Below, piece after piece: positions 1-5,802 of a stretch of DNA of 6,569 nt (its first letter is position 1; each line of letters begins with the position of its first letter). The stretch comes from an uncultured Alphaproteobacteria bacterium (GTDB lineage Bacteria; Pseudomonadota; Alphaproteobacteria; Rhizobiales; Beijerinckiaceae): contig CALCZO010000009.1 in NCBI GenBank assembly GCA_937903315.1, forward strand, positions 1-6,569, given 5' to 3'. Position numbers and translations under genes: made by a program. Below the pieces are notes generated by a model. That model had not been told where the DNA came from and ran no database searches. It saw only the letters and a list, made by a program, of their open reading frames with translations.

Positions 1-2654
1 GGTCGCCATACGCCCCCGTCGGTCAGCGTGATCGTCTGTCCAGAGGCAATGGTCTGGCCGTCGATCTCGTTGATCGTCAGCGCGTCGGCATCCGCATCCG
101 TATCGTTGGCCAGCGGGTTGAAGGTAACGGCAGTGTCTTCGTTGGTTGTCACCGTATCGGCCACGGCGACCGGCGCCGTGTTGGCGCGCGTGACATCGAT
201 GGTCGACGTCACCGGATCGCTTGTCTCGTTCAGGGTGTCGGTCACCGTGACGGTGATGACGCGGGGCCCGTCGCTGACGATGCCCGTGGTCTGGGAATTC
301 TCGAACACGATTTCCTGAAGGACGGACTGATACACATCACGCGAGGCAACGCCGGTGATGATGATCGACGACCCATTGGCCGAGACACCAAGGCCATTGT
401 TGGCCGCCAGAACCACGCCGGTGGTGGTCAGCGAGATGCCGTCGCCCGCGCTGTGACCGGTCATTGTGACCGACATCGTCTGGATGTTCTGCAGCGTGTC
501 GGTGTCGGTGATCGTCAGGTCGTTGGCGGCAATCGCCAGCGGGCCGTCGCCAGTGGTGTAGCTGGCCGTGAAGTTCAGGAAGGCGTCGGCACCGTTCAGA
601 TCGACGACCGGTGCGGTCGGGGTCGACACGCCGCTGATGCCGCCGGGCGGAATCGTCCCGTCGACCAGAACCCGGACGTCGCCTTTCGAGTATTCCGTGA
701 AGGTGAAACCGGGCAGGTCCGGGTGCGTCTCGCCGAGGGCGGTGATCGTCCAGCCGCCGTCGAAGGTCACTTCGTCGGTATCGTTGCCGATCACATAGAC
801 GCGGCCGCCCTCCGCGATCGCCTCGACGGCGGCTTCGGACACCAGCAGTTCGTTGACCGTGACGCCGCGCATGTCGATGACATCGATATCCTCGATGCGC
901 GCCGACCAGGTCGCCATGTCGAGCGTGGTCGCCGTGGTGTCGACCTTGATGACGTCAAAGCCGGCGTTGCCGTCGATGCCGGTGAAGGAGTCGGTCGTCA
1001 GCGTGAACTCGTCGTTCGCCGCACCACCGGAGATGGAATCGCCGCCCGTGCCTGTCGTGGCGAGCACACGCAGCGTCGTCAGGCTGGAGCCATCGACCGT
1101 GTTGTTGCCCGATTCCGCGATCAGATTGACCGAGGTGTCAGCAATCGAATCGAGCAGTGTGAGCGTGGTGCCACCGCGAACGATGACCGTCTCGATGTCG
1201 GAAACGCCGAGCATGGCGTTGGCGGCGGCGTTGACGCCGTCAGCGACGAGCGTGTCGTTGCCGGCATTGCCGTCGACGACGTCGGTCGCACCGAGCGCGC
1301 CGGAACTGTCAAAAATGAAGGTGTCGTCGGCCTGCGAACCGTAAATCCGGTCGGTTCCCGTGCCGGTGCGCGATGTCACGCCGCCGGTGGTGATGCCGGT
1401 GGCGTTGAAGGTGTCGTCTTCCGAAGACCCCTGAAGCAGACCGTTGCCGTCGAACACGCCTTCGCCGATTGTCGCCGAACCGCCGTCAAGCAGATGCACG
1501 CGCTCGATGTTGGTCACATTGGCCAGCTTTGTGGCCGAGAACGTGCCGCCACCCGCAAGACGGAGCGTGTCGAAGCCATCGCCACCGTCGAAGACGTCGT
1601 GCGACGACATCTTGCCGTCCCACGAGCGCAGGACATCGTTGTTGGCACCGCCGATCACGGTTTCATAGCCGGCGCTGCCATCGACCAGAAGCTGGTCCTC
1701 GATCAGGTCCGAACCGTTGACGAGATTGTTGCCGCTGAGCAGTTCGATCGTCGGACGGGCCTCGATATCGCCGTCCTGCAACGACAAGCGCACCGAGTTC
1801 GACAGTCGGATCCGCTCGAAATTGTCATAGTTGGCCAGCGAACCGGCAGCCACGGTGCCGCCGTCGATCTCCAGACGGTCGGTGCCGCCGCGGGCATCGA
1901 TGTCGTCTGCGGCGTTGATGTGCGCGCCATCGACCATGACGATGTCGGACTGTGTTGAGCCCAGAACCGTATCGTCGCCGCCGCCGAGCATGTAGCGGAC
2001 ATCCGTGTCGGAAATGGCGGTCGCATTGACAACGTCATCGTTGCTCGTGCCCTGGACCAGAGCCGACGAGCCGAAGAACCCGTTGCCGATCGACACCGAG
2101 CCGCCGCGCATCAGCTGCAGCTTCTCGATCCCCTCGACGCCTGAAAGGCGGCTCAGCGACAGCGTTCCGGCGGTCGTGATGATCAGGCGGTCGATGCCGC
2201 CGCCGCCGACGAATGTATCGCTGCCGCCGATGTCGGATGCCGCGACCATCACCGTTTCACTGCCGCCGCCGCCGATCACCGTGTCGACACCGGCGCCGAT
2301 TTCGATAATCACGACGCCAGCGCTGTCGGAGAGAACCGTAATGCGGCTCGATCCGTCCTGGTCGATGATGCGGAGCGTGCCGTCTGCCGAGCCCTTGGCG
2401 AGGTTGGCGGTGACCGTCACCGCGTTGCCTGTCAGCGACAGGATAAGCTGTTCGAGTTCGCTGACGCCGGTCAGGGCGGTCGTTGTCAGGGTGCCGCCAT
2501 CGAGCAGCTGCAACCGGTCGATCGCCGAGAGCAGGGCAGAGCCCCTGACCCGATCTGCGTTTGAGATTTCGCTGACCTGGAAGACATAAAGTGTGTTTGT
2601 CCCTGCTGCGCCGGAAAATGAGTCAGCGCCAGTGGTTCCGCGGAAAATAGCCAT
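1..2654 (-). CDS. Giant RTX-like repeat protein / adhesin, N-terminal 884 residues (3' end outside window)
   Basis: The minus-strand frame is open from the ATG at 2654 to the window edge (884 codons, no stop), so the C-terminus is missing. There is no N-terminal signal peptide or membrane segment. That fits a protein exported by a type I secretion system through a C-terminal signal, but the signal would lie outside the window. Residues 1-20 form a short RTX-like cap (GTTGADSFSG). Residues 46-632 are a degenerate tandem repeat of about 104 residues carrying Gly/Asp motifs such as GGGDDTVLG (224-232), GGDGFDTLRL (357-366) and GNAGNDTL (462-469), which resemble calcium-binding RTX turns. Residues 612-667 form a GGWT-containing linker often seen in such proteins. 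Residues 679-823 resemble an Ig/cadherin-like domain ending VITVTVTD...TIDVT. Residues 826-884 begin a tandem-95/cadherin-like unit (NTAPVAVADTVTTNEDTAV...NDTDAD). A surface or matrix adhesin is the likely role (inference). The start is supported by GGGAGG five bases upstream. No specific gene name is justified. Confidence 0.88.
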   Translation of the reverse strand, partial: MAIFRGTTGADSFSGAAGTNTLYVFQVSEISNADRVRGSALLSAIDRLQLLDGGTLTTTALTGVSELEQLILSLTGNAVTVTANLAKGSADGTLRIIDQDGSSRITVLSDSAGVVIIEIGAGVDTVIGGGGSETVMVAASDIGGSDTFVGGGGIDRLIITTAGTLSLSRLSGVEGIEKLQLMRGGSVSIGNGFFGSSALVQGTSNDDVVNATAISDTDVRYMLGGGDDTVLGSTQSDIVMVDGAHINAADDIDARGGTDRLEIDGGTVAAGSLANYDNFERIRLSNSVRLSLQDGDIEARPTIELLSGNNLVNGSDLIEDQLLVDGSAGYETVIGGANNDVLRSWDGKMSSHDVFDGGDGFDTLRLAGGGTFSATKLANVTNIERVHLLDGGSATIGEGVFDGNGLLQGSSEDDTFNATGITTGGVTSRTGTGTDRIYGSQADDTFIFDSSGALGATDVVDGNAGNDTLVADGVNAAANAMLGVSDIETVIVRGGTTLTLLDSIADTSVNLIAESGNNTVDGSSLTTLRVLATTGTGGDSISGGAANDEFTLTTDSFTGIDGNAGFDVIKVDTTATTLDMATWSARIEDIDVIDMRGVTVNELLVSEAAVEAIAEGGRVYVIGNDTDEVTFDGGWTITALGETHPDLPGFTFTEYSKGDVRVLVDGTIPPGGISGVSTPTAPVVDLNGADAFLNFTASYTTGDGPLAIAANDLTITDTDTLQNIQTMSVTMTGHSAGDGISLTTTGVVLAANNGLGVSANGSSIIITGVASRDVYQSVLQEIVFENSQTTGIVSDGPRVITVTVTDTLNETSDPVTSTIDVTRANTAPVAVADTVTTNEDTAVTFNPLANDTDADADALTINEIDGQTIASGQTITLTDGGVWR
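759..2519 (-). repeat. Six degenerate ~104-residue protein repeats (five full, one partial)
   Basis: Each unit opens with an Asp-x-Leu/Ile segment just after a glycine-rich turn. The opening Asp is at residues 46, 155, 259, 362, 467 and 567, giving spacings of 109, 104, 103, 105 and 100 residues. A unit then runs: beta strand, GG-T turn, L-x-x-V/Y-x-x-I/F-E/D-x-[LVI] strand, a second short GG turn, a variable middle, then a Gly/Asp pair such as GxxxDD-TxxG leading into the next unit. Units 2 and 4 match best: GIEKLQLMRGGSVSIGNGFF (175-194) against NIERVHLLDGGSATIGEGVF (382-401), followed by LVQGTSNDDVVNAT (199-212) against LLQGSSEDDTFNAT (406-419). Unit 6 keeps only its first half and ends near residue 632. 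DNA identity between units is low, so this is an old protein repeat and not a recent DNA duplication. Confidence 0.75.
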
Positions 2655-2659
2655 AATAA

Positions 2660-2665
2660 CCTCCC
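2660..2665 (-). promoter_or_regulatory. Ribosome binding site of the RTX-like gene
   Basis: The minus strand reads GGGAGG, then TTATT, then the ATG at 2654. The five-base spacing and strong match to the anti-Shine-Dalgarno sequence settle the start codon of this long gene. Confidence 0.8.
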
Positions 2666-2766
2666 AAGGTCAGGAGAGGCGTCAATGCGACTTACTCAAA
2701 AATATACGCGTTTTAAATTTACGCCGTACTGTTGAGGTCGCTTTGCTGCCTCGTTAAATCGGTGGA

Positions 2767-2829
2767 TTGCTTGCCGTTTACTGCGAGTGATTCAAAATAA
2801 GATCGCAGTAGAAAGGCCACGGTAAGCAA
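2767..2829. other. Two-stage stem-loop, candidate structured leader, sRNA or operator
   Basis: The outer stem pairs TTGCTTGCCG (2767-2776) with CGGTAAGCAA (2820-2829): ten pairs, nine Watson-Crick plus one G-T at 2773/2823. The inner stem pairs TACTGCGA (2779-2786) with TCGCAGTA (2803-2810), eight perfect pairs. An asymmetric internal loop (2 nt against 9 nt) joins the stems and a 16-nt AT-rich loop closes the structure. The G-T pair would be a G-U wobble in a plus-strand RNA but a C-A mismatch in a minus-strand RNA, so the RNA fold favours plus-strand transcription. As DNA, the inner dyad could instead be a protein-binding site 125-156 nt upstream of the RTX-like start codon. There is no obvious U-tract right after either end. 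The pairing is seen directly; the function is unknown. Confidence 0.5.
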
Positions 2830-2884
2830 AACTTAATCATCGTTATGCAGCGGTCATTTCAGTGTCAAGGCATGATTCGTCAGG

Positions 2885-2904
2885 CGTCATCCGTTCGAAT
2901 GACG
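2885..2904. promoter_or_regulatory. 20-bp dyad, possible regulator operator
   Basis: CGTCAT (2885-2890) and ATGACG (2899-2904) are perfect six-base inverted arms around an 8-base centre. Two further pairs inside the centre (2892-2893 with 2896-2897) extend the symmetry after one mismatch. The length and symmetry suit a dimeric helix-turn-helix regulator upstream of the RTX-like gene. The motif matches no specific family consensus that I can name. Confidence 0.3.
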
Positions 2905-3035
2905 TGGTTAATATTAAAGAATTTTTGGGTACGCTTGTTAAGCCGACGAAGAGGATAATAATTATGATAAAATTTTAAATAGTGAGATTTCGATACGTTG
3001 GTTTTGCTTTGTCAACTATAGAACAGACGTGTCGG

Positions 3036-3050
3036 GCGGCTTATTGCCGC
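3036..3050 (-). terminator. Weak hairpin downstream of mogA, possible terminator
   Basis: GCGGC (3036-3040), the loop TTATT and GCCGC (3046-3050) form a perfect five-pair GC stem, 15 nt beyond the mogA stop codon in the direction of transcription. No T-run follows on the minus strand, so it is not a classical intrinsic terminator. It may protect the mRNA end or have no function. Confidence 0.3.
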
Positions 3051-3065
3051 AATGATTGCGCGGCT

Positions 3066-3602
3066 TCAGGCGCCTGCCGGCCTGAAAGCCTTGCAGCGTG
3101 CCGGGTCGGTTTCGAGCCTCGGGCCGCCCATTAGATCGATGCAATAGGGCACGGCGGCGAAGACAGCGTCGAGGCAGGTGCGGATCGATGCGGGCTTGCC
3201 CGGCAGGTTGATGATCAGGCTGCCCTTGCGTGTCCCGGCGATCTGGCGCGACAGGATCGCGGTCGGTACTTCCCTGAGGCTGGCAAGGCGCATCGCTTCG
3301 CCAAAGCCGGGCATCAGCCGGTCGCAGACATCCATGGTCGCTTCCGGCGTGACATCGCGCGGGGAGGGGCCGGTCCCCCCGGTGGTCAGGATCAGCGGAC
3401 AGCCATCCTCGTCAGCAAGCGTCCGCAGGGTGTGCGCGAGTGTCGCGCGGTCATCGGGCACCACATGCAGCACCGGACGCCACGGCGAGGTCAGCACCTC
3501 GGCGAGATAGTCGCGGATGGCCGGCCCGCCCCTGTCTTCGTAAATCCCCGCCGCCGCCCGGTCCGAAGACACGACGATACCGATCGGGACGAGGCTGGTC
3601 AT
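3066..3602 (-). CDS. mogA: Molybdopterin adenylyltransferase MogA
   Basis: This 178-residue cytoplasmic enzyme of molybdenum cofactor synthesis adenylylates molybdopterin with ATP and Mg2+, giving the MPT-AMP that MoeA uses for molybdate insertion (family knowledge). The sequence follows E. coli MogA closely: SDRAAAGIYEDRG (13-25), the TTGGTG loop (73-78) followed by RDVTPEAT, MPGFGEAMR (97-105), PTAILSRQ (113-120) and the NLPGKP turn (132-137). Asp50 and Asp83 align with the E. coli residues Asp49 and Asp82, which are needed for activity. At 178 residues it is somewhat shorter than the E. coli protein (195), mainly because a stretch before VFAAVPYCIDL and the tail are missing. The start at 3602 is preferred over an upstream in-frame ATG at 3674 because AAGGAG lies five bases before it and homology begins there. 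It is divergent from the dehydrogenase operon. MoaB-like proteins are the main alternative, but the GFGE and PYCI-L-GP segments favour MogA. Confidence 0.93.
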   Translation of the reverse strand: MTSLVPIGIVVSSDRAAAGIYEDRGGPAIRDYLAEVLTSPWRPVLHVVPDDRATLAHTLRTLADEDGCPLILTTGGTGPSPRDVTPEATMDVCDRLMPGFGEAMRLASLREVPTAILSRQIAGTRKGSLIINLPGKPASIRTCLDAVFAAVPYCIDLMGGPRLETDPARCKAFRPAGA

Positions 3603-3607
3603 GCGAA

Positions 3608-3613
3608 CTCCTT
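3608..3613 (-). promoter_or_regulatory. Ribosome binding site of mogA
   Basis: The minus strand reads AAGGAG, then TTCGC, then the ATG at 3602. This selects the 178-residue form over the 202-residue extension, whose extra 24 residues (rich in Arg, Pro and Gly) do not resemble the MogA family. Confidence 0.8.
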
Positions 3614-3668
3614 GGCGCGTCAGGTGGGCAGGGGGCGTCCCGGCGAGGGGACGGCCGTGGCGGCGATC

Positions 3669-3674
3669 TGTCAA
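3669..3674 (-). promoter_or_regulatory. Possible -35 hexamer of a mogA promoter
   Basis: The minus strand carries a perfect TTGACA about 67 bases upstream of the mogA ATG. At 17 bases further on the sequence is TCCCCT, a poor -10, so only the -35 half is supported. Its position, mirror-image to the plus-strand TTGACA at 3715-3720, is suggestive. Confidence 0.25.
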
Positions 3675-3704
3675 GCGCCTGTTTCATCCGCTTCTGCGAT
3701 AACG

Positions 3705-3714
3705 TAGCAAGCTA
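3705..3714. promoter_or_regulatory. Short palindrome beside the operon promoter, possible operator
   Basis: TAGC-AA-GCTA is a perfect 4+2+4 palindrome that abuts the plus-strand TTGACA. In R. palustris the related genes are controlled by the MarR-type repressor BadR, and MarR proteins bind palindromes near promoters. Linking this site to such a protein is inference from position only; a palindrome this short could be chance. Confidence 0.22.
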
Positions 3715-3743
3715 TTGACATTTCTGGATGGCCTGTTACGCAG
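3715..3743 (+). promoter_or_regulatory. Candidate promoter of the aliB-badI-pimC operon
   Basis: A consensus TTGACA lies at 3715-3720. At 16 bases spacing the next hexamer is TACGCA (3737-3742), a weak -10 that keeps the leading TA. Transcription would start near 3750, leaving a leader of about 50 bases before the ATG at 3803. Within that leader are GCAA-GGTA-TTGC (3754-3765), a small dyad, and two copies of CTGTAT (3765-3770 and 3777-3782) twelve bases apart; either could bind a regulator. Confidence 0.4.
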
Positions 3744-3792
3744 TGGAAATGCGGCAAGGTATTGCTGTATTGATCCCTGTATCAGAGCGACC

Positions 3793-3796
3793 GGAG
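3793..3796 (+). promoter_or_regulatory. Ribosome binding site selecting the 3803 start
   Basis: GGAG sits six bases before the ATG at 3803. The in-frame ATGs at 3728 and 3749 lack such a site, and 3728 overlaps the candidate promoter, so the extra 25 residues they would add are unlikely to be translated. Confidence 0.65.
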
Positions 3797-3802
3797 ACGG
3801 AC

Positions 3803-4984
3803 ATGGCTGAGGCGACGGGAATGGGCCGTGACGAGGTCCTGCTCGGCTGGAGCGCGGAGCAGGCGGCGTTTCGCGAGACGGCGGCGCGGTTCGCTGCATC
3901 GGTGCTGGCACCACGCTACAAGGCGACCGAGAAGTCCGGCGTCATTTCGATGGAGCTTCGGCGCCAGATGGGGGCGCTCGGCCTGATCGGCGTTGATTTT
4001 CCTGAAAACTACGGCGGTCTCGGCGTCGATCATGTCACCTGCGGCATCGTGACCGAGGCGATTGCCGAGGGCGATTTCAATGTTGCCTATATCCAGCTTC
4101 TCGGATCGCTCTGCGGCGCGATCGTCGCCGGATACGCGGCACCCGATCTTGCGGCGGCGATCCTGCCGGCTGTCGCGTCCGGCGAAAGCCTCATCGCCCT
4201 TGCCCTGACCGAACCGCAGGGCGGTTCGGATGCGGGGTCGCTGGCCTTGCGCGCCGTGCGCGATGGCGACGACTACATCCTCGATGGCGAAAAGACCTCG
4301 ATCTCGATGGCCGATCAGGCCGACTGGGCGGTGGTCTTTGCCCGCACCGGCACCGCGGCCGAGCGTGCGCGCGGCATTTCCGCCTTTCTGGTGCGGATGG
4401 ACAGCCCCGGCATTTCCCGCTCGCGGTTCACCGATCTGGGCCAGCACGCAGTCGGGCGCGGGTCGATCTTCTTCGATTCCGTCCGGGTTCCGGCCCGTCA
4501 GCGGCTCGGCGCGGAGGGCACCGGCTTCGTGCAGGTGATGCAGGGGTTCGATTTTTCCCGCGCTTTGATCGGGTTGCAGTGTCTGGCGGTCGCCCGCGTC
4601 TCGCTGGCCGAGACATGGGCCTATGTTCAGGGCCGCAAGGCCTTCGGCAAGGCGCTGAGCGACAATCAGGGCGTGACGTTCCCGCTCGCCGAGGCCGAGA
4701 CCATGGTCACGGCGGCGCGGATGCTGTGCTACCGCACGCTGGCCGCCAAGGATGCCGGCGTGCCGCACACGTCCGAGGCGGCGATGTGCAAGTGGTGGGC
4801 GCCCAAGCTGGCGTTCGAGGTGGTGCAGACCTGCCTCTTGATGCACGGCCACGCCGGCTGGAGCGTCGACCTGCCGTTCGAACAGCGCCTGCGTGATGTG
4901 CTTGGCCTCCAGATCGGCGACGGCACGGCCCAGATCATGAAACTCATCATTGCCCGCGAGGCCCTGAAGGCCGCCGCATCCTGA
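3803..4984 (+). CDS. aliB: Acyl-CoA dehydrogenase, probable cyclohexanecarboxyl-CoA dehydrogenase (AliB-like)
   Basis: This 393-residue FAD flavoenzyme has the normal family length and order: helical N-terminal domain (about 15-125), central beta domain with the signature ALTEPQGGSDAGS (134-146) and DGEKTSIS (161-168), and helical C-terminal domain with the FAD-contact segment GRKAFGKALSDNQ (277-289) and HGHAGWSVDLPFEQRLRD (348-365). The family as a whole removes two hydrogens from an acyl-CoA and passes electrons to ETF. Where most members have the catalytic Glu (Y-E-G-T), this protein has Asp373 in IGDGTAQIMK, which points to an unusual, perhaps cyclic, substrate. The assignment to cyclohexanecarboxyl-CoA rests mainly on the next gene, badI, only 16 bases downstream; AliB and BadI act in the same R. 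palustris pathway. Family membership is certain and the substrate is inferred. Alternatives are a cyclohexene-carboxyl-CoA dehydrogenase or another acyl-CoA dehydrogenase of the pimelate route. Confidence 0.7.
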   Translation: MAEATGMGRDEVLLGWSAEQAAFRETAARFAASVLAPRYKATEKSGVISMELRRQMGALGLIGVDFPENYGGLGVDHVTCGIVTEAIAEGDFNVAYIQLLGSLCGAIVAGYAAPDLAAAILPAVASGESLIALALTEPQGGSDAGSLALRAVRDGDDYILDGEKTSISMADQADWAVVFARTGTAAERARGISAFLVRMDSPGISRSRFTDLGQHAVGRGSIFFDSVRVPARQRLGAEGTGFVQVMQGFDFSRALIGLQCLAVARVSLAETWAYVQGRKAFGKALSDNQGVTFPLAEAETMVTAARMLCYRTLAAKDAGVPHTSEAAMCKWWAPKLAFEVVQTCLLMHGHAGWSVDLPFEQRLRDVLGLQIGDGTAQIMKLIIAREALKAAAS

Positions 4985-5000
4985 ACGGGAGGAGACCACC

Positions 5001-5798
5001 ATGACCTATGAGGACATTCTCTACGAGGTGCGGCCGGCCGGCGTCGCCCGCATCACCATCAACCGACCCGACAAGTACAATGCCTTCCGCGGCCAGACCG
5101 TCGACGAGATGATCGACGCGTTCCAGAAGGCGGGTTGGGACAAATCCATCGGCGTCATCGTGCTGGCCGGGGCCGGCGACAAGGCCTTCTGCACCGGCGG
5201 CGACCAGAGCGCGCATGACGGCCAGTATGACGGGCGCGGCACCATCGGCCTGCCGATCGAGGAACTGCAGAGCCTGATCCGCGATGTGCCCAAGCCGGTG
5301 ATCGCGCGGGTGCAGGGCTTTGCCATCGGCGGCGGCAATGTGCTGGCCACCGTCTGCGACCTGACGATCGCATCGGACAAGGCCCAGTTCGGTCAGGTCG
5401 GGCCGAAGGTCGGCTCGGTCGATCCCGGCTTTGGCACCGCCTATCTCGCCCGCCTCGTCGGCGAGAAGAAGGCGCGCGAGATCTGGTACCTGTGCCGCCG
5501 CTACACCGCCGCCGAGGCCGAGCGGATGGGGCTGATCAACACTGTCGTGCCGCATGACGAGCTTGACGCCGAGGTTGATCGCTGGTGCGCCGAACTGATG
5601 GAGCGCAGCCCGACGGCGCTGGCGCTGGCCAAGCGGTCGTTCAATGCCGATACCGAGAGCATCCGCGGCATCGCTTCGATGGGCATGGCGGCGCTGAGCC
5701 TCTATTATGAGACCGCCGAGTCCAGGGAAGGCGGCGATGCCTTCCGCGAAAAACGCAAGCCGGATTTCCGGCGCCATGTGACCGGCAAGAAGGGGTGA
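5001..5798 (+). CDS. badI: 2-ketocyclohexanecarboxyl-CoA hydrolase BadI
   Basis: This 265-residue crotonase-superfamily enzyme hydrolyses the ring of 2-ketocyclohexane-1-carboxyl-CoA to give pimeloyl-CoA, the ring-cleavage step of cyclohexanecarboxylate and anaerobic benzoate degradation (known for R. palustris BadI). It matches remembered BadI along its length: NRPDKYNAFRG (21-31), FCTGGDQSAHDG (63-74), YDGRGTIGLP (76-85), VPKPVIARVQGFAIGGGNVL (96-115) and GQVGPKVGSVDPGFGTAYLAR (131-151). The CTGGD and AIGGG segments form the oxyanion-hole region that binds the thioester carbonyl. Asp141 aligns with the active-site Asp of MenB. The nearest relative, MenB (dihydroxynaphthoyl-CoA synthase), shares most motifs but has FDGGWG or FDGGYG where this protein has VDPGFG, and it would be out of place here. 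GGGAGGAG (4987-4994) lies six bases before the ATG. The preceding stop is 16 bases away and pimC starts 4 bases after the badI stop, so translation is probably coupled. Confidence 0.92.
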   Translation: MTYEDILYEVRPAGVARITINRPDKYNAFRGQTVDEMIDAFQKAGWDKSIGVIVLAGAGDKAFCTGGDQSAHDGQYDGRGTIGLPIEELQSLIRDVPKPVIARVQGFAIGGGNVLATVCDLTIASDKAQFGQVGPKVGSVDPGFGTAYLARLVGEKKAREIWYLCRRYTAAEAERMGLINTVVPHDELDAEVDRWCAELMERSPTALALAKRSFNADTESIRGIASMGMAALSLYYETAESREGGDAFREKRKPDFRRHVTGKKG

Positions 5799-5802
5799 GG
5801 CG

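Larger units (their letters stand above)
2655..3065. other. 411-bp gene-free, AT-richer intergenic region
   Basis: No open frame here has a recognisable product or coding character. Base composition is clearly more AT-rich than on either side, most strongly at 2951-2985 (runs such as ATAATAATTATG and AATTTTAAATAG). It lies downstream of mogA and upstream of the RTX-like gene, both on the minus strand, so it should hold the end of the mogA transcript and the promoter and 5' leader of the RTX-like gene. I found no convincing -35/-10 pair for that gene; TATATT on the minus strand at 2706-2701 is a possible -10, but there is no good -35 at the right distance. The structured elements seen are listed separately: a stem-loop at 2767-2829, a dyad at 2885-2904 and a small hairpin at 3036-3050. 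Confidence 0.7.

Noticed and set aside
453..1958. 501-codon open frame on the plus strand
   Set aside because: It lies wholly antisense to the RTX-like gene, has an Arg/Val/Asp-rich composition with no domain pattern, and has no credible start signal. Long antisense frames are expected opposite GC-rich repeat genes. The minus frame has clear protein repeats.
759..2519. CRISPR array or recent DNA tandem repeat
   Set aside because: The periodicity exists only at protein level, with poor DNA identity between units and no short identical repeats with spacers.
2901..2945. Possible CtrA boxes (TTAA half sites)
   Set aside because: TTAA occurs at 2908, 2914 and 2939, but no pair has the seven-base gap of the CtrA consensus.
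3036..3050. Strong intrinsic terminator after mogA
   Set aside because: The stem has only five pairs and no T-run follows it on the transcribed strand, so it is listed only as a weak candidate.
2655..3065. Insertion sequence remnant or tRNA gene in the AT-rich gap
   Set aside because: There are no terminal inverted repeats with target duplication, no transposase fragments and no cloverleaf-forming sequence.
3603..3674. Upstream start adding 24 residues to MogA
   Set aside because: The extension is low-complexity Arg/Pro/Gly sequence, while AAGGAG sits directly before the internal ATG where MogA homology begins.
3728..3802. Upstream start adding 25 residues to the first dehydrogenase
   Set aside because: There is no ribosome binding site at 3728 or 3749, the extension has no homology to the family, and it overlaps the candidate promoter; GGAG precedes the ATG at 3803.
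3782..5002. 406-codon open frame on the minus strand
   Set aside because: It is antisense to the acyl-CoA dehydrogenase, which has complete family signatures. The translated shadow resembles no family.
5001..5798. MenB (menaquinone synthesis) as the identity of the crotonase gene
   Set aside because: The VDPGFG segment, the overall match to remembered BadI and the position between two alicyclic/dicarboxylic acyl-CoA dehydrogenase genes all favour BadI.
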